From NCBI GenBank assembly GCA_024688095.1, contig JAILEJ010000151.1, forward strand, positions 1 to 41,967: 41,967 nucleotides of DNA, given 5' to 3'. The translations under genes and the position numbers were made by a program. Under the pieces are notes generated by a model. It saw nothing but the letters and a program-made list of their open reading frames with translations, was not told the origin of the DNA and did no database searches. This DNA comes from Butyrivibrio sp. (GTDB lineage: Bacteria > Bacillota > Clostridia > Lachnospirales > Lachnospiraceae). Below are positions 8,576-16,501 of this stretch, one piece after another (the stretch's first letter is position 1; each line of letters starts with the position of its first letter).

Positions 8576-9016
8576 ATGGATATAGAGAAAGCTAATAGCT
8601 ACTCAACCTATATACAAAATTTTAATCTTAGGAATAAATCAGTACCTGGAGTTACATCACCAGACTCAATTCAAAAATCTCCAGAAAAACCGGCTGAGCA
8701 GGTTAATCCTAATCCAAAAGAAGAAGCACAGAGCACTCAAAGCGTAAAACCAAGAGGAAATGCATCTCTTGCAGATATATCAGTTTCATTTGGTAACAAG
8801 GACAGTTCTTTATTAGGTTTTGGTACTTCCATAAATAATATGGAGGGTGCAGACCTCATTAGAAAAGAAATATCGTCTATGCAAAAGGATCAGGTTCTTA
8901 AAGAGTATCAATATTTTGTAGGAAGTAAGGTTAAAGAAAACCAGAGTCAGAATAGTGATCAGATTAATGGTAATGTACTTACATCAGATCAGGACGGTAC
9001 AGTTATAAAGCTCTAA
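8576..9016 (+). CDS. Unknown 146-aa protein, predicted motility regulon
   Basis: I do not recognise a named family. The start at 8576 is fixed by AAGGAGG (8561-8567), 8 nt upstream. The protein has no signal peptide or membrane segment, so it is probably cytoplasmic or exported by a non-Sec route. Residues about 25-65 are low-complexity (Pro, Lys, Glu, Gln, Ser) and probably disordered. A more conserved-looking part runs from about residue 68, with an amphipathic helix SSMQKDQVLKEYQYFVGSKV near 101-120 and the ending DGTVIKL. A sigma-28-type promoter precedes it and a strong terminator follows, so it is a single-gene unit. A flagellum- or chemotaxis-linked role is inferred only from the promoter. 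Confidence 0.75.
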   Translation: MDIEKANSYSTYIQNFNLRNKSVPGVTSPDSIQKSPEKPAEQVNPNPKEEAQSTQSVKPRGNASLADISVSFGNKDSSLLGFGTSINNMEGADLIRKEISSMQKDQVLKEYQYFVGSKVKENQSQNSDQINGNVLTSDQDGTVIKL

Positions 9017-9058
9017 ACAAATCTCGGATGAATATAGGTAGGAGTACCTATTTTATAT

Positions 9059-9108
9059 ATGAACTCTTCATAGCTAATAAATACGCTATGGAGAGTTCAT
9101 TTTTTGTT
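9059..9108 (+). terminator. Intrinsic terminator after the 146-aa gene
   Basis: A 16-bp stem (ATGAACTCTTCATAGC with GCTATGGAGAGTTCAT, one G-T wobble) with a 10-nt loop is followed by a T-rich tail. A smaller perfect hairpin (ATAGGTA-GGAG-TACCTAT, 9034-9051) precedes it. Confidence 0.88.
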
Positions 9109-9161
9109 TTTTTTAGTGTATTATGAGAAAGTAACTGAAAAACACGTGGGGAAATATACAT

Positions 9162-9686
9162 ATGAAGCATTATTTATATCCAGATGCAACAGCAGATTCT
9201 GCGTATCTGGTTCCATATAGGGCGTTATATGAGCGCGGCTATAGAGGAATTATTTATGACATAGACAATACACTGGTCCCTCATGGAGCACCGGCAGATG
9301 AACGCGCTATTAAGCTGTTTAAGGAATTAAAAGAAATAGGTTATAAGATGGTTCTGTTATCCAATAACAAGGAGCCAAGAGTAAAATCTTTCAATGATCA
9401 GGTGGGAGCTGAATATATTTTTAAAGCTGGAAAACCAGGAATTTCTGGCTATTTAAAGGCAATGGAAATGATGGGAACCGATACTTCTAATACATTTTTT
9501 GTTGGCGATCAGCTTTTTACAGATGTATGGGGAGCCAAAAGAGCAGGAATACGTTCATATCTGGTAAAACAGATAGACAAGAAGGAAGAGATACAGATTG
9601 TTTTAAAGAGAAGACTTGAATGGATAGTTCTTCTTTCTTATCGCAGATATGTTAAAAGAAATGGCCATGAATGGCCAGGAATTTAA
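9162..9686 (+). CDS. yqeG: YqeG-family HAD-type (IIIA) phosphatase
   Basis: A small HAD-superfamily phosphatase of uncertain substrate. Motif I is YDIDNTLV, with Asp33 as nucleophile and Asp35 as acid/base; motif II is LLSNN; the lysine lies in KAGKP; and motif IV is VGDQLFTDVWGA. The opening YPDATADSAYLVPYRALYERG is typical of YqeG. Length 174 aa matches the family. In many Firmicutes yqeG neighbours aroE, as here. It is the first gene of a yqeG-aroEK-aroQ cluster; the gap to aroEK is 11 nt. Confidence 0.93.
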   Translation: MKHYLYPDATADSAYLVPYRALYERGYRGIIYDIDNTLVPHGAPADERAIKLFKELKEIGYKMVLLSNNKEPRVKSFNDQVGAEYIFKAGKPGISGYLKAMEMMGTDTSNTFFVGDQLFTDVWGAKRAGIRSYLVKQIDKKEEIQIVLKRRLEWIVLLSYRRYVKRNGHEWPGI

Positions 9687-9697
9687 GCGGGGAAAAA

Positions 9698-11086
9698 ATG
9701 GGAAATTATACTGATGGAAATACAAAAACATGTGGCTTGTTTGGATATCCGGTAAAACATACAATGTCACCTTTTATTCACAATATGCTTGCAGAACTTT
9801 CTGGAATTAATATGGTTTATGTTCCATTTGAAGTTGAGCCAAAGAATCTTGGAGACGCAGTAAAAGGTATAGATGCAGTTGGGATTCAGGGCGTTAATGT
9901 GACGATTCCGCATAAAAGCGAAGTGATAAAATATCTGGCAGAGGTTGATGAACTTGCAGGAAAAATAGGTGCTGTAAATACACTTGTAAAGACTAAGGAT
10001 GGAAATGGTTTTAAGGGGTACAACACCGATATGACTGGTATTCTCAGGTCGCTTAAAAAGTCCGGAGTTACCTTTAAAGATGCTTCGGTAATAATTCTTG
10101 GAGCTGGTGGTGTTTCAAGACCTGTAGCATATCTTTGCGCAGATGGAGGGGCAAAAGAAGTATTTATTCTTAATCGTACCTATCAAAGAGCTGTGGATGT
10201 GGCAGAAGAAGTTAACAGTTCTTTTGGCAGGGAGCTTGTAAAGCCAATGGATATTGCTGATTATAAGAATATTCCATCAGACAGAAAGTATTTGGTATTT
10301 CAGTGTACCAGTGTGGGACTATATCCTGCATCTGAAGAAGCTGTGATTATGGATGAGAATTTTTATAAGCTTATAGATACAGCTTTTGATGCAGTTTACA
10401 GACCTGTAAAAACTAAGTTCTTAAGACTTGCACAGGAAAATGGAGCCAAAGCCTTATCAGGTCTTGAAATGTTATTATTCCAGGCAGTGGATGCATTTGA
10501 ATTATGGAATAATGTGAAAATTTCAGATGAACAGTCAGATATTGTATATAAAGCTCTTGAGCGTAAGATTTCTGATAAGGGGAATATCATACTTACAGGT
10601 TTTATGGGATGCGGAAAGAGCACCGTTTCTAAAGCACTTTCAACCAAGACAGGTGCAATGTTGCTTGATACAGACGATATGATCGTTGAAAAAAATGGAT
10701 GCAGTATTAATGAAATTTTTGCTAATAAGGGCGAAAATGCATTTAGAGATATGGAGACAGACTGTATAAAAAATCTTATAAATGAAGGCTGTAATAATAG
10801 TGTGGTAGCTGTTGGAGGTGGACTTCCGGTCAGATTCGAAAACAGAGAATTTTTGAAAAATCTTGGTAAAGTTGTATATCTTAAAACATCAGTTTCTGAA
10901 GCATACAAGCGACTTGAGGGCGATACTACAAGACCTCTTCTTAAGGGTGATGATCTTATAAATAAAATCAGAAATATGCTTTCAGACAGAGAGATGTTTT
11001 ATATAGACGGGGCAGACATTACGGTGATAACAGATGGTAAAACACCGGAAGAAATAGCAGATGAGATAATCAGGAGGCTGAAATGA
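9698..11086 (+). CDS. aroE-aroK: Bifunctional shikimate dehydrogenase / shikimate kinase (AroE-AroK fusion)
   Basis: Two consecutive shikimate-pathway enzymes in one 462-aa chain. Residues about 1-290 are AroE: shikimate-binding GYPVKHTMSP, catalytic lysine in NVTIPHKSEV, NTD in YNTDMTG, NADP loop GAGGVSRPVA with NRT after it. Residues about 295-462 are AroK: Walker A GFMGCGKS, DTDDMIVE, ENAFRDME, VAVGGGLP and the lid arginine in TTRPLL. Both halves look catalytically complete and no frameshift joins them. I start at ATG 9698 because GCGGGGA (9687-9693) precedes it; ATG 9671 overlaps yqeG and has no ribosome site. It overlaps aroQ by 4 nt (ATGA), so three pathway enzymes are co-translated. 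Confidence 0.95.
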   Translation: MGNYTDGNTKTCGLFGYPVKHTMSPFIHNMLAELSGINMVYVPFEVEPKNLGDAVKGIDAVGIQGVNVTIPHKSEVIKYLAEVDELAGKIGAVNTLVKTKDGNGFKGYNTDMTGILRSLKKSGVTFKDASVIILGAGGVSRPVAYLCADGGAKEVFILNRTYQRAVDVAEEVNSSFGRELVKPMDIADYKNIPSDRKYLVFQCTSVGLYPASEEAVIMDENFYKLIDTAFDAVYRPVKTKFLRLAQENGAKALSGLEMLLFQAVDAFELWNNVKISDEQSDIVYKALERKISDKGNIILTGFMGCGKSTVSKALSTKTGAMLLDTDDMIVEKNGCSINEIFANKGENAFRDMETDCIKNLINEGCNNSVVAVGGGLPVRFENREFLKNLGKVVYLKTSVSEAYKRLEGDTTRPLLKGDDLINKIRNMLSDREMFYIDGADITVITDGKTPEEIADEIIRRLK

Positions 11087-11529
11087 AAATTCTTGTAATA
11101 AACGGACCAAATTTAAATTTTCTTGGTATAAGAGAAAAGACTATATATGGTAAAGAGGATTATAATTATTTAATTAACATGATAACTGAAAAATGTAATG
11201 AAGATGGTATTGATGTAGAGTGCTGGCAGTCAAATCATGAGGGCGCTATAATTGATAAGCTTCAGGAAGCATATGGAAATGGAACAGATGGAATAGTTAT
11301 AAATCCAGGCGCTTATACACATTACAGTTATGCTATTCATGATGCACTTAAAAGTCTTGAGGATATTGTAAAAGTAGAAATTCATATATCAGATATTCAG
11401 TCAAGAGAAGAGTTTAGAAAAGTATCTGTGACAGCTCCTGCTTGCGATAAGCAAATATATGGTCATGGACTGAATGGATACCTTGAAGCAATAGATTACA
11501 TAAAAAAGTACTTGAAAAATGGTGATTAA
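11083..11529 (+). CDS. aroQ: Type II 3-dehydroquinate dehydratase
   Basis: Dehydrates 3-dehydroquinate to 3-dehydroshikimate, the step just before AroE. It is a 148-aa flavodoxin-like subunit of the type II dodecamer. Signature elements are NGPNLNFLG at the N-terminus, the catalytic tyrosine in IYGKEDY, NPGAYTHYSYAI, EIHISDIQSREEFR and the final GLNGYLEAI. It overlaps aroEK by 4 nt. Confidence 0.96.
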   Translation: MKILVINGPNLNFLGIREKTIYGKEDYNYLINMITEKCNEDGIDVECWQSNHEGAIIDKLQEAYGNGTDGIVINPGAYTHYSYAIHDALKSLEDIVKVEIHISDIQSREEFRKVSVTAPACDKQIYGHGLNGYLEAIDYIKKYLKNGD

Positions 11530-11582
11530 TAATGTAAAATTACACAAGTGTTTTGATGTATTTAATTTAGGAGGATTTTTTT

Positions 11583-12140
11583 ATGATTTCTGCTAGTGAT
11601 TTCAGAAATGGTATTACTATTGAGATTGAAGGCAATGTTTGCCAGATAATCGAATTCCAGCACGTAAAACCTGGTAAGGGTGCTGCTTTCGTTAGAACAA
11701 AGCTTAAGGATATTATTAACGGTGGTGTTACTGAGAAGACTTTCAGACCTACAGAGAAGTTCCCTCAGGCACGTATTGATAGAAAAGATATGCAGTATCT
11801 GTATAGTGATGGAGATTTATACAACTTCATGGATACAGAGACATATGAGCAGATTGCTCTTAATCAGGATGTTATCGGTGATGCTCTTAAGTTCGTTAAA
11901 GAGAACGAGATGGTTAAGATCAACTCATATAACGGAAACGTATTTGCAGTTGAGCCACCTATGTTCGTAGAACTTGAGATTACAGATACTGAGCCTGGAT
12001 TCAAGGGAGATACAGCTACTGGTGCTACAAAGCCTGCTACAGTTGAAACAGGTGCACAGGTTGCAGTTCCTCTTTTCATTGAACAGGGTGAGAAGATTAA
12101 GATTGATACTAGAACAGGTGAATATCTTAGCCGTGCTTAA
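11583..12140 (+). CDS. efp: Translation elongation factor P
   Basis: Relieves ribosome stalling at polyproline stretches. The 185-aa three-domain protein has the domain I loop VKPGKGAAFVRT with Lys32 at the position that is modified in many bacteria. The C-terminal signature is GATKPATVETGAQVAVPLFI. The ATG at 11583 follows AGGAGG (11569-11574) by 8 nt. aroQ-efp adjacency is common in Firmicutes; the pepP-type peptidase often found between them is missing. Confidence 0.98.
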   Translation: MISASDFRNGITIEIEGNVCQIIEFQHVKPGKGAAFVRTKLKDIINGGVTEKTFRPTEKFPQARIDRKDMQYLYSDGDLYNFMDTETYEQIALNQDVIGDALKFVKENEMVKINSYNGNVFAVEPPMFVELEITDTEPGFKGDTATGATKPATVETGAQVAVPLFIEQGEKIKIDTRTGEYLSRA

Positions 12141-12176
12141 TTGATAGTAATACATCTGAATTAAAATAGAACTTGT

Positions 12177-12214
12177 AAGGCAATAGGAAATTTTATTTCT
12201 TATTGCCTTTTTTG
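12177..12214 (+). terminator. Intrinsic terminator after efp
   Basis: AAGGCAATA pairs perfectly with TATTGCCTT across an A/T-rich loop and is followed by a run of T. Confidence 0.88.
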
Positions 12215-12297
12215 CGTGCAAAAATAGGACTTCCTGAGTGAAATTGTATCTGTATATCGGAAGTCATGAATTATTGAAGAAAGAGAGAGTTTAAATT

Positions 12298-13224
12298 ATG
12301 GATTTTAATGAATTTACAAAAGTAGTAAGAGATGCAGTAGAGGAATTTATGGGAGCAGAATACGATATAAAGCTACATGAAGTTGCCAAAAATAATGGAA
12401 GAAAACTTCATGGCCTTGTGATCATGAAAAGAGGAAGTAATTGTTCACCGAACATTTATCTTGAGGATTTTTATGAGGATTTCATAAAAGGGACACAAAT
12501 TGGCGATATAGTAAGAAAAATAAGTGAGCTTTATTATAGTCAGTCGAAGGCTGATTCTATAGATGTAAGCTTTTTTGATGACTATGAGCAGGTAAAAAAC
12601 AGACTTGGAATGAAGGTAATAAATTATGACAGGAATATAGATATGTTAAGAGAAATGCCATTTATTCCATTTGAAGATCTGGCCATTGTTTTTTATTGCG
12701 TTGCTTTTAATGATAATCTTGGGAATGGTATTATAATGATCCGCAAAGAACATATGGAAAAATGGGGAGTAAATACAGTTGAGTTATATCAGGATGCAAT
12801 TACCAGTAGCTGTAAGCATTTCCCTGCTAATATTAAGAGCCTTGCGGGTATGGTTTTATCTCTTATGGGAGAAGAGGCTGAAGGAGAAAAAAATGAAAGT
12901 ATAAATGACATTCTTGTTATTACTAATGATGAGAAGGTTAATGGAGCCAGTTGTATTTTTTATCCAGAGCTTTTGGCTAATATAGGTAGAAGACTATCTA
13001 AAAACTATTATATATTACCATCATCAATTCATGAAACTCTTGTAGTTCCTGAACAGGGAGATTATCAGGAAGTTAAGATACTTCAGGAAATGGTTAGACA
13101 GGTAAACAAAGAAAGTGTTAATGAGAATGATTTTTTGAGTGATAATATTTATTATTTTGACAGAAGAACAAACATTCTGAAAATGTGTGAATGCAGTGAT
13201 AATACTATGGTTAAGTGCGTTTAA
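12298..13224 (+). CDS. DUF5688 family protein
   Basis: I assign this 308-aa protein to DUF5688, a function-unknown family abundant in Lachnospiraceae, from its general pattern. Pointers are the N-terminal F-EFTKVVRDAVEEFMG, the repeated hydrophobic core, LVITNDEKVNGASCIFYPELL near residues 200-225, and YILPSSIHETLVVP near 240-254. No signal peptide or membrane segment is present, so it is cytoplasmic. It stands alone between the efp terminator and a tRNA gene, with GAGAG upstream of the ATG. A 7-bp inverted repeat (GACTTCC 12228-12234 / GGAAGTC 12259-12265) lies in its upstream gap and could be a regulatory site. Confidence 0.75.
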   Translation: MDFNEFTKVVRDAVEEFMGAEYDIKLHEVAKNNGRKLHGLVIMKRGSNCSPNIYLEDFYEDFIKGTQIGDIVRKISELYYSQSKADSIDVSFFDDYEQVKNRLGMKVINYDRNIDMLREMPFIPFEDLAIVFYCVAFNDNLGNGIIMIRKEHMEKWGVNTVELYQDAITSSCKHFPANIKSLAGMVLSLMGEEAEGEKNESINDILVITNDEKVNGASCIFYPELLANIGRRLSKNYYILPSSIHETLVVPEQGDYQEVKILQEMVRQVNKESVNENDFLSDNIYYFDRRTNILKMCECSDNTMVKCV

Positions 13225-13336
13225 AAATATGGACACAAGTTTGCGTGTATGGTAATATATTGTGGTGCGTAATAAAATCGTAATAATTATGGAAATTTTT
13301 TATTTTCTATATGCGATTCGTATACTTATGCACCTT

Positions 13337-13408
13337 GCGCCCGTAGTCTAATGGATAGAACGAAGGCCTCCGACGCCTTTAATGCAGGTTCGATTCCTGT
13401 CGGGCGCA
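13337..13408 (+). tRNA. tRNA-Arg (anticodon CCG)
   Basis: The acceptor stem GCGCCCG (13337-13343) pairs perfectly with CGGGCGC (13401-13407), with A as discriminator. The anticodon stem AAGGC/GCCTT encloses loop CTCCGAC, giving anticodon CCG for the rare codon CGG. The T loop TTCGATT is canonical. CCA is not encoded. A -10-like TATACT (13321-13326) sits just upstream. Confidence 0.95.
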
Positions 13409-13531
13409 TTACAGGATATTGATAATATGATTTTGTAATAATAAATTTTATTGCAAAATTGATATGAGAATATAAGAGTATTGAGATTCTTAGATTTAAA
13501 TATAAAAATAAAAGGTTGGGTTTTATATCAA

Positions 13532-14929
13532 ATGAAAAGAAATAAAAGAAATGAATTCAGAAAGCAGGATCGTAAAACTATTGCAGAGTATATACTTGAT
13601 AATAAGAAAATAGTAATGCCCTTGATTCTTGTTGTTGCTGTTATTGCAACAGTTGGAATTGCGATTAATGCTAATAAGAGAACAGGGGAAGATGTAGCAA
13701 GTACAGAATCTTCTGCAACGGAGGCATCAAGTGGATTTGTAATACCTGAACAGGATTTGGAGCTTAATGCATATGAAGATGTTAATCAGCTAATGAGTAC
13801 ATATTTTAATGCTTATGCTAATGGCGATATGGATACGATCAAGTCTATTTATGTGGGACTTGATGAATCAGAGGAACTTAAACTTCAACAGGTTTCAAAT
13901 TATATTGATTCGTTTACTACTATTGATACATATACTAAGCCTGGACCTGTCGATGGTACATATGTAGCTTATGTATATACTGAAGTTAAGTTTAATGATT
14001 ATGAAAATAGCGTTCCAGGACTTCAGACAATGTATGTATGTACTAATGATGATGGAAGCCTTTATATTAATGGTGATGTCGTTGAAGATGATATTGCAAA
14101 TTATATTAGTGCTATTTCATTACAGGATGATGTGGTTGATTTAAATAACAGTGTTGCTGCTCAGTATAATGAGATGGTTTCTGGAGATGAAAATCTTTCA
14201 GCTTTCCTTGATGCTCTATCTGGTAATATTACAGTAGAAGTTGGCGAGGCACTTGCTGCAAATGAAGCTTCAAGTGGAGCCTCTGATGAAGCAGCTACGG
14301 ATGCATCTACAGAAGAAGCTTCAGCAGAAGATGCTGCTACTGAAGAAGCATCTGTTCAAACAGTAACAACTACAATTATCAGAGCTATAGATGTTGTTAA
14401 TATCAGATCTTCTGACAGTGAAACTGCTGATAAGCTTGGAAAAACAGAAGCTGGGCAGGAATTCACACAGGTTGAAGCACTTCCTAATGGATGGAGTAAG
14501 ATTGAATATAATGGCGATTATGCCTATGTTAAAACAGAGTTCTTTGAAGTAGTGTCTGAGGAAACAACTGAGGTTGAGACAACAGAAGAAGCTACTGAAG
14601 AGACAACAGAAGAAACTACTGAAGAGACAGCAGAAGAGGAAACAACAGAAGAAGAAACAACAGAAGAAACTACTGAAGAGACAATAGAGGAAGAAACAAC
14701 AGAAGAATCTGAGACAACTGTAGATGGTACTGCTACTGGTAAAATGCAGGTCTCTGATGCTATTAAACTCCGTAAATCACAGAGCACAGATTCTGAAGCA
14801 CTTACAACAATTTATAAGTATGATATTGTAGATGTAATAGAGCAGTATGCAAATGGCTGGGCTAAGGTAAAATATAATGGTGAGACTGGTTATATTAAAC
14901 GTGAATTTCTTATGTCTGGTGACAATTAA
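13532..14929 (+). CDS. Membrane-anchored protein with two SH3b domains
   Basis: A 465-aa surface protein with unknown activity. A basic cytoplasmic tail (MKRNKRNEFRKQDRK) is followed by one membrane segment (about residues 28-48), so most of the chain is outside. An alpha/beta region (about 65-225) has a conserved-looking N-A-Y-A-N-GD--T pattern reminiscent of NTF2-like folds. Then come an Ala/Ser/Glu linker, a first bacterial SH3 domain (about 288-345, VVNIRSSDSE...GWSKIEYNG), a Thr/Glu-rich tandem-repeat linker, and a second SH3 domain (about 400-462). SH3b domains commonly bind cell wall. ATG 13532 is preferred; AAAGG (13511-13515) is the only, distant, ribosome site. Confidence 0.75.
   Translation: MKRNKRNEFRKQDRKTIAEYILDNKKIVMPLILVVAVIATVGIAINANKRTGEDVASTESSATEASSGFVIPEQDLELNAYEDVNQLMSTYFNAYANGDMDTIKSIYVGLDESEELKLQQVSNYIDSFTTIDTYTKPGPVDGTYVAYVYTEVKFNDYENSVPGLQTMYVCTNDDGSLYINGDVVEDDIANYISAISLQDDVVDLNNSVAAQYNEMVSGDENLSAFLDALSGNITVEVGEALAANEASSGASDEAATDASTEEASAEDAATEEASVQTVTTTIIRAIDVVNIRSSDSETADKLGKTEAGQEFTQVEALPNGWSKIEYNGDYAYVKTEFFEVVSEETTEVETTEEATEETTEETTEETAEEETTEEETTEETTEETIEEETTEESETTVDGTATGKMQVSDAIKLRKSQSTDSEALTTIYKYDIVDVIEQYANGWAKVKYNGETGYIKREFLMSGDN
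14603..14683 (+). repeat. Direct repeat in the Thr/Glu linker (54-nt period)
   Basis: A 27-nt stretch starting ACAACAGAAGAAACTACTGA occurs at 14603-14629 and again, identically, at 14657-14683. The 54-nt period equals 18 codons, keeping frame. The surrounding TTEE-type repeats run from about 14563 to 14715. Slippage here would change linker length without breaking the gene. Confidence 0.85.
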
Positions 14930-14953
14930 ATAATAATTGAACAAGCTTTTTCA

Positions 14954-14992
14954 AATCACTCCACACTTCAATTGTGATGGAGTGATTTTTTT
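14954..14992 (+). terminator. Intrinsic terminator after the SH3b gene
   Basis: AATCACTCCA pairs with TGGAGTGATT (10 bp, perfect), with a short inner CAC/GTG stem, followed by seven T. Confidence 0.9.
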
Positions 14993-15013
14993 GTGAAAAA
15001 TAAAAATTTACTC

Positions 15014-15042
15014 TTGCACTTTAATGTGACGTAGTATATAAT
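15014..15042 (+). promoter_or_regulatory. Strong vegetative promoter for gdhA
   Basis: TTGCAC (15014-15019) and perfect TATAAT (15037-15042) are spaced by 17 nt. The transcript would start near 15049, giving a leader of about 95 nt that contains a terminator-like hairpin. Confidence 0.8.
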
Positions 15043-15075
15043 TTCTTCTTGGAACATAGGTGTTCGCGCAATGGG

Positions 15076-15110
15076 GCGTAAAGACCATTAGTCTTTTACG
15101 CTCTTTTTTT
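15076..15110 (+). terminator. Terminator-like hairpin in the gdhA leader (putative attenuator)
   Basis: GCGTAAAGAC (15076-15085) pairs with GTCTTTTACGC (15091-15101) around a CATTA loop, with one bulged T, followed by TCTTTTTTT. It lies between the gdhA promoter and ribosome site, so full-length gdhA mRNA must read through it. A preceding small hairpin (GAACA-TAGG-TGTTC) and an alternative pairing AATGG (15070-15074) with CCATT (15085-15089) could compete with it. Regulation is inferred. Confidence 0.6.
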
Positions 15111-15144
15111 GTACCAAAAAGCAAAAATAAGGAGGACATAAGAA

Positions 15145-16491
15145 ATGTCATATGTTGATGAGATCTACGATTATGTAGTAGAGAAAAACCCTGCACAGCC
15201 TGAATTTCACCAGGCAGTAAAAGAAGTACTTGAGTCACTCAGAGTTGTTATTGAGGCAAATGAAGAAGAATATAGAAAGGAAGCTCTTCTTGAGAGACTT
15301 GTTACTCCAGAGAGACAGATCCTTTTCAGAGTACCATGGGTTGATGATAAAGGACAGGTACAGGTTAATAATGGTTTCCGTATTCAGTTTAATTCAGCAA
15401 TTGGACCATACAAGGGAGGACTTCGTTTCCATCCATCAGTAAATCTCGGTATCATTAAGTTCCTTGGATTTGAGCAGATCTTTAAAAACTCTCTTACAAG
15501 CCTTCCTATCGGTGGTGGTAAAGGTGGTTCTGACTTCGATCCTAAGGGTAAGTCAGACAGAGAAGTTATGGCATTCTGCCAGAGCTTTATGACAGAGCTT
15601 TACAGACATATCGGAGCTGATACAGACGTTCCTGCTGGTGATATCGGTGTTGGTGGACGTGAAATCGGATATATGTATGGACAGTATAAGAGAATTAAAG
15701 ACATGTATGAAGGTGTTCTTACAGGTAAGGGTCTTACATATGGTGGATCACTTGCTCGTACAGAAGCTACAGGATATGGTCTTGTATATATTACAAATGA
15801 ACTTCTTAAGGATCACGGCCAGAGCATGGAAGGCAAGACAGTAGTTGTTTCAGGTGCTGGTAATGTTGCTATCTATGCAATTCAGAAGGCTCAGCAGCTT
15901 GGTGCAAAAGTTGTATCATGCTCAGATTCAACAGGTTGGATTTATGATCCAGAAGGAATCGATGTAGAACTTCTTAAGGAAGTTAAGGAAGTTAAGAGAG
16001 CACGTCTTACAGAATATGCTGCAGCAAGAAAGAGTGCTGAATATCATGAAAAGAAGAATGGTGAGCACGGTGTATGGAACATCAAGTGTGATATCGCTCT
16101 TCCATGTGCTACTCAGAACGAACTTGATCTTGACGATGCTAAGGCACTTGTTGCTAATGGTGTATATGCAGTTTGCGAAGGTGCTAACATGCCTACAACA
16201 ATTGAAGCTACACAGTACTTCCAGGCAAATGGAGTTCAGTTTATCTGCGGTAAGGCTTCAAATGCAGGTGGTGTTGCTACATCAGCTCTTGAGATGAGCC
16301 AGAACAGTGAGAGACTTTCATGGACATTCGAAGAAGTTGACGGAAAGCTTCAGGGAATCATGGCTAACATTTATAAGAGCATTTCAGAAGCTGCTAAGAA
16401 GTATGGTAAGGAAGGCGACTATGTTGCAGGCGCTAACATTGCAGGCTTCTTGAAAGTTGCAGAAGCTATGAAAGCTCAGGGTATTGTATAA
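15145..16491 (+). CDS. gdhA: NADP-type glutamate dehydrogenase
   Basis: Reversibly aminates 2-oxoglutarate to glutamate, linking ammonia to central carbon; a hexameric cytoplasmic enzyme. It is a 448-aa family I protein with GPYKGGLRFHPSVN, the catalytic-lysine loop LPIGGGKGGSDFDPKGKSD, PAGDIGVGGREIGYMYGQYKR, and the dinucleotide-binding segment VVVSGAGNVAIYA. AAGGAGG (15129-15135) is 9 nt before the ATG. The smoother, more G-ending codon use than in its neighbours suggests high expression, which fits the strong promoter. The convergent ACT-domain gene downstream may be related to amino-acid sensing but is not co-transcribed. Confidence 0.97.
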   Translation: MSYVDEIYDYVVEKNPAQPEFHQAVKEVLESLRVVIEANEEEYRKEALLERLVTPERQILFRVPWVDDKGQVQVNNGFRIQFNSAIGPYKGGLRFHPSVNLGIIKFLGFEQIFKNSLTSLPIGGGKGGSDFDPKGKSDREVMAFCQSFMTELYRHIGADTDVPAGDIGVGGREIGYMYGQYKRIKDMYEGVLTGKGLTYGGSLARTEATGYGLVYITNELLKDHGQSMEGKTVVVSGAGNVAIYAIQKAQQLGAKVVSCSDSTGWIYDPEGIDVELLKEVKEVKRARLTEYAAARKSAEYHEKKNGEHGVWNIKCDIALPCATQNELDLDDAKALVANGVYAVCEGANMPTTIEATQYFQANGVQFICGKASNAGGVATSALEMSQNSERLSWTFEEVDGKLQGIMANIYKSISEAAKKYGKEGDYVAGANIAGFLKVAEAMKAQGIV

Positions 16492-16501
16492 TTATTGGTA
16501 C

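Noticed and set aside
10396..10908. 170-aa open frame on the minus strand opposite aroK
   Set aside because: It lies wholly inside the well-supported AroE-AroK coding region, has no ribosome site and no recognisable motif.
14563..14715. Repeat cluster that could suggest a CRISPR array
   Set aside because: The repeats are in-frame Thr/Glu codons with no unique spacers and no cas genes nearby.
14524..14787. Minus-strand frame coding a Ser/Val-rich repeat protein
   Set aside because: It is the complement of the Thr/Glu repeat linker; the low-complexity composition follows from that repeat.
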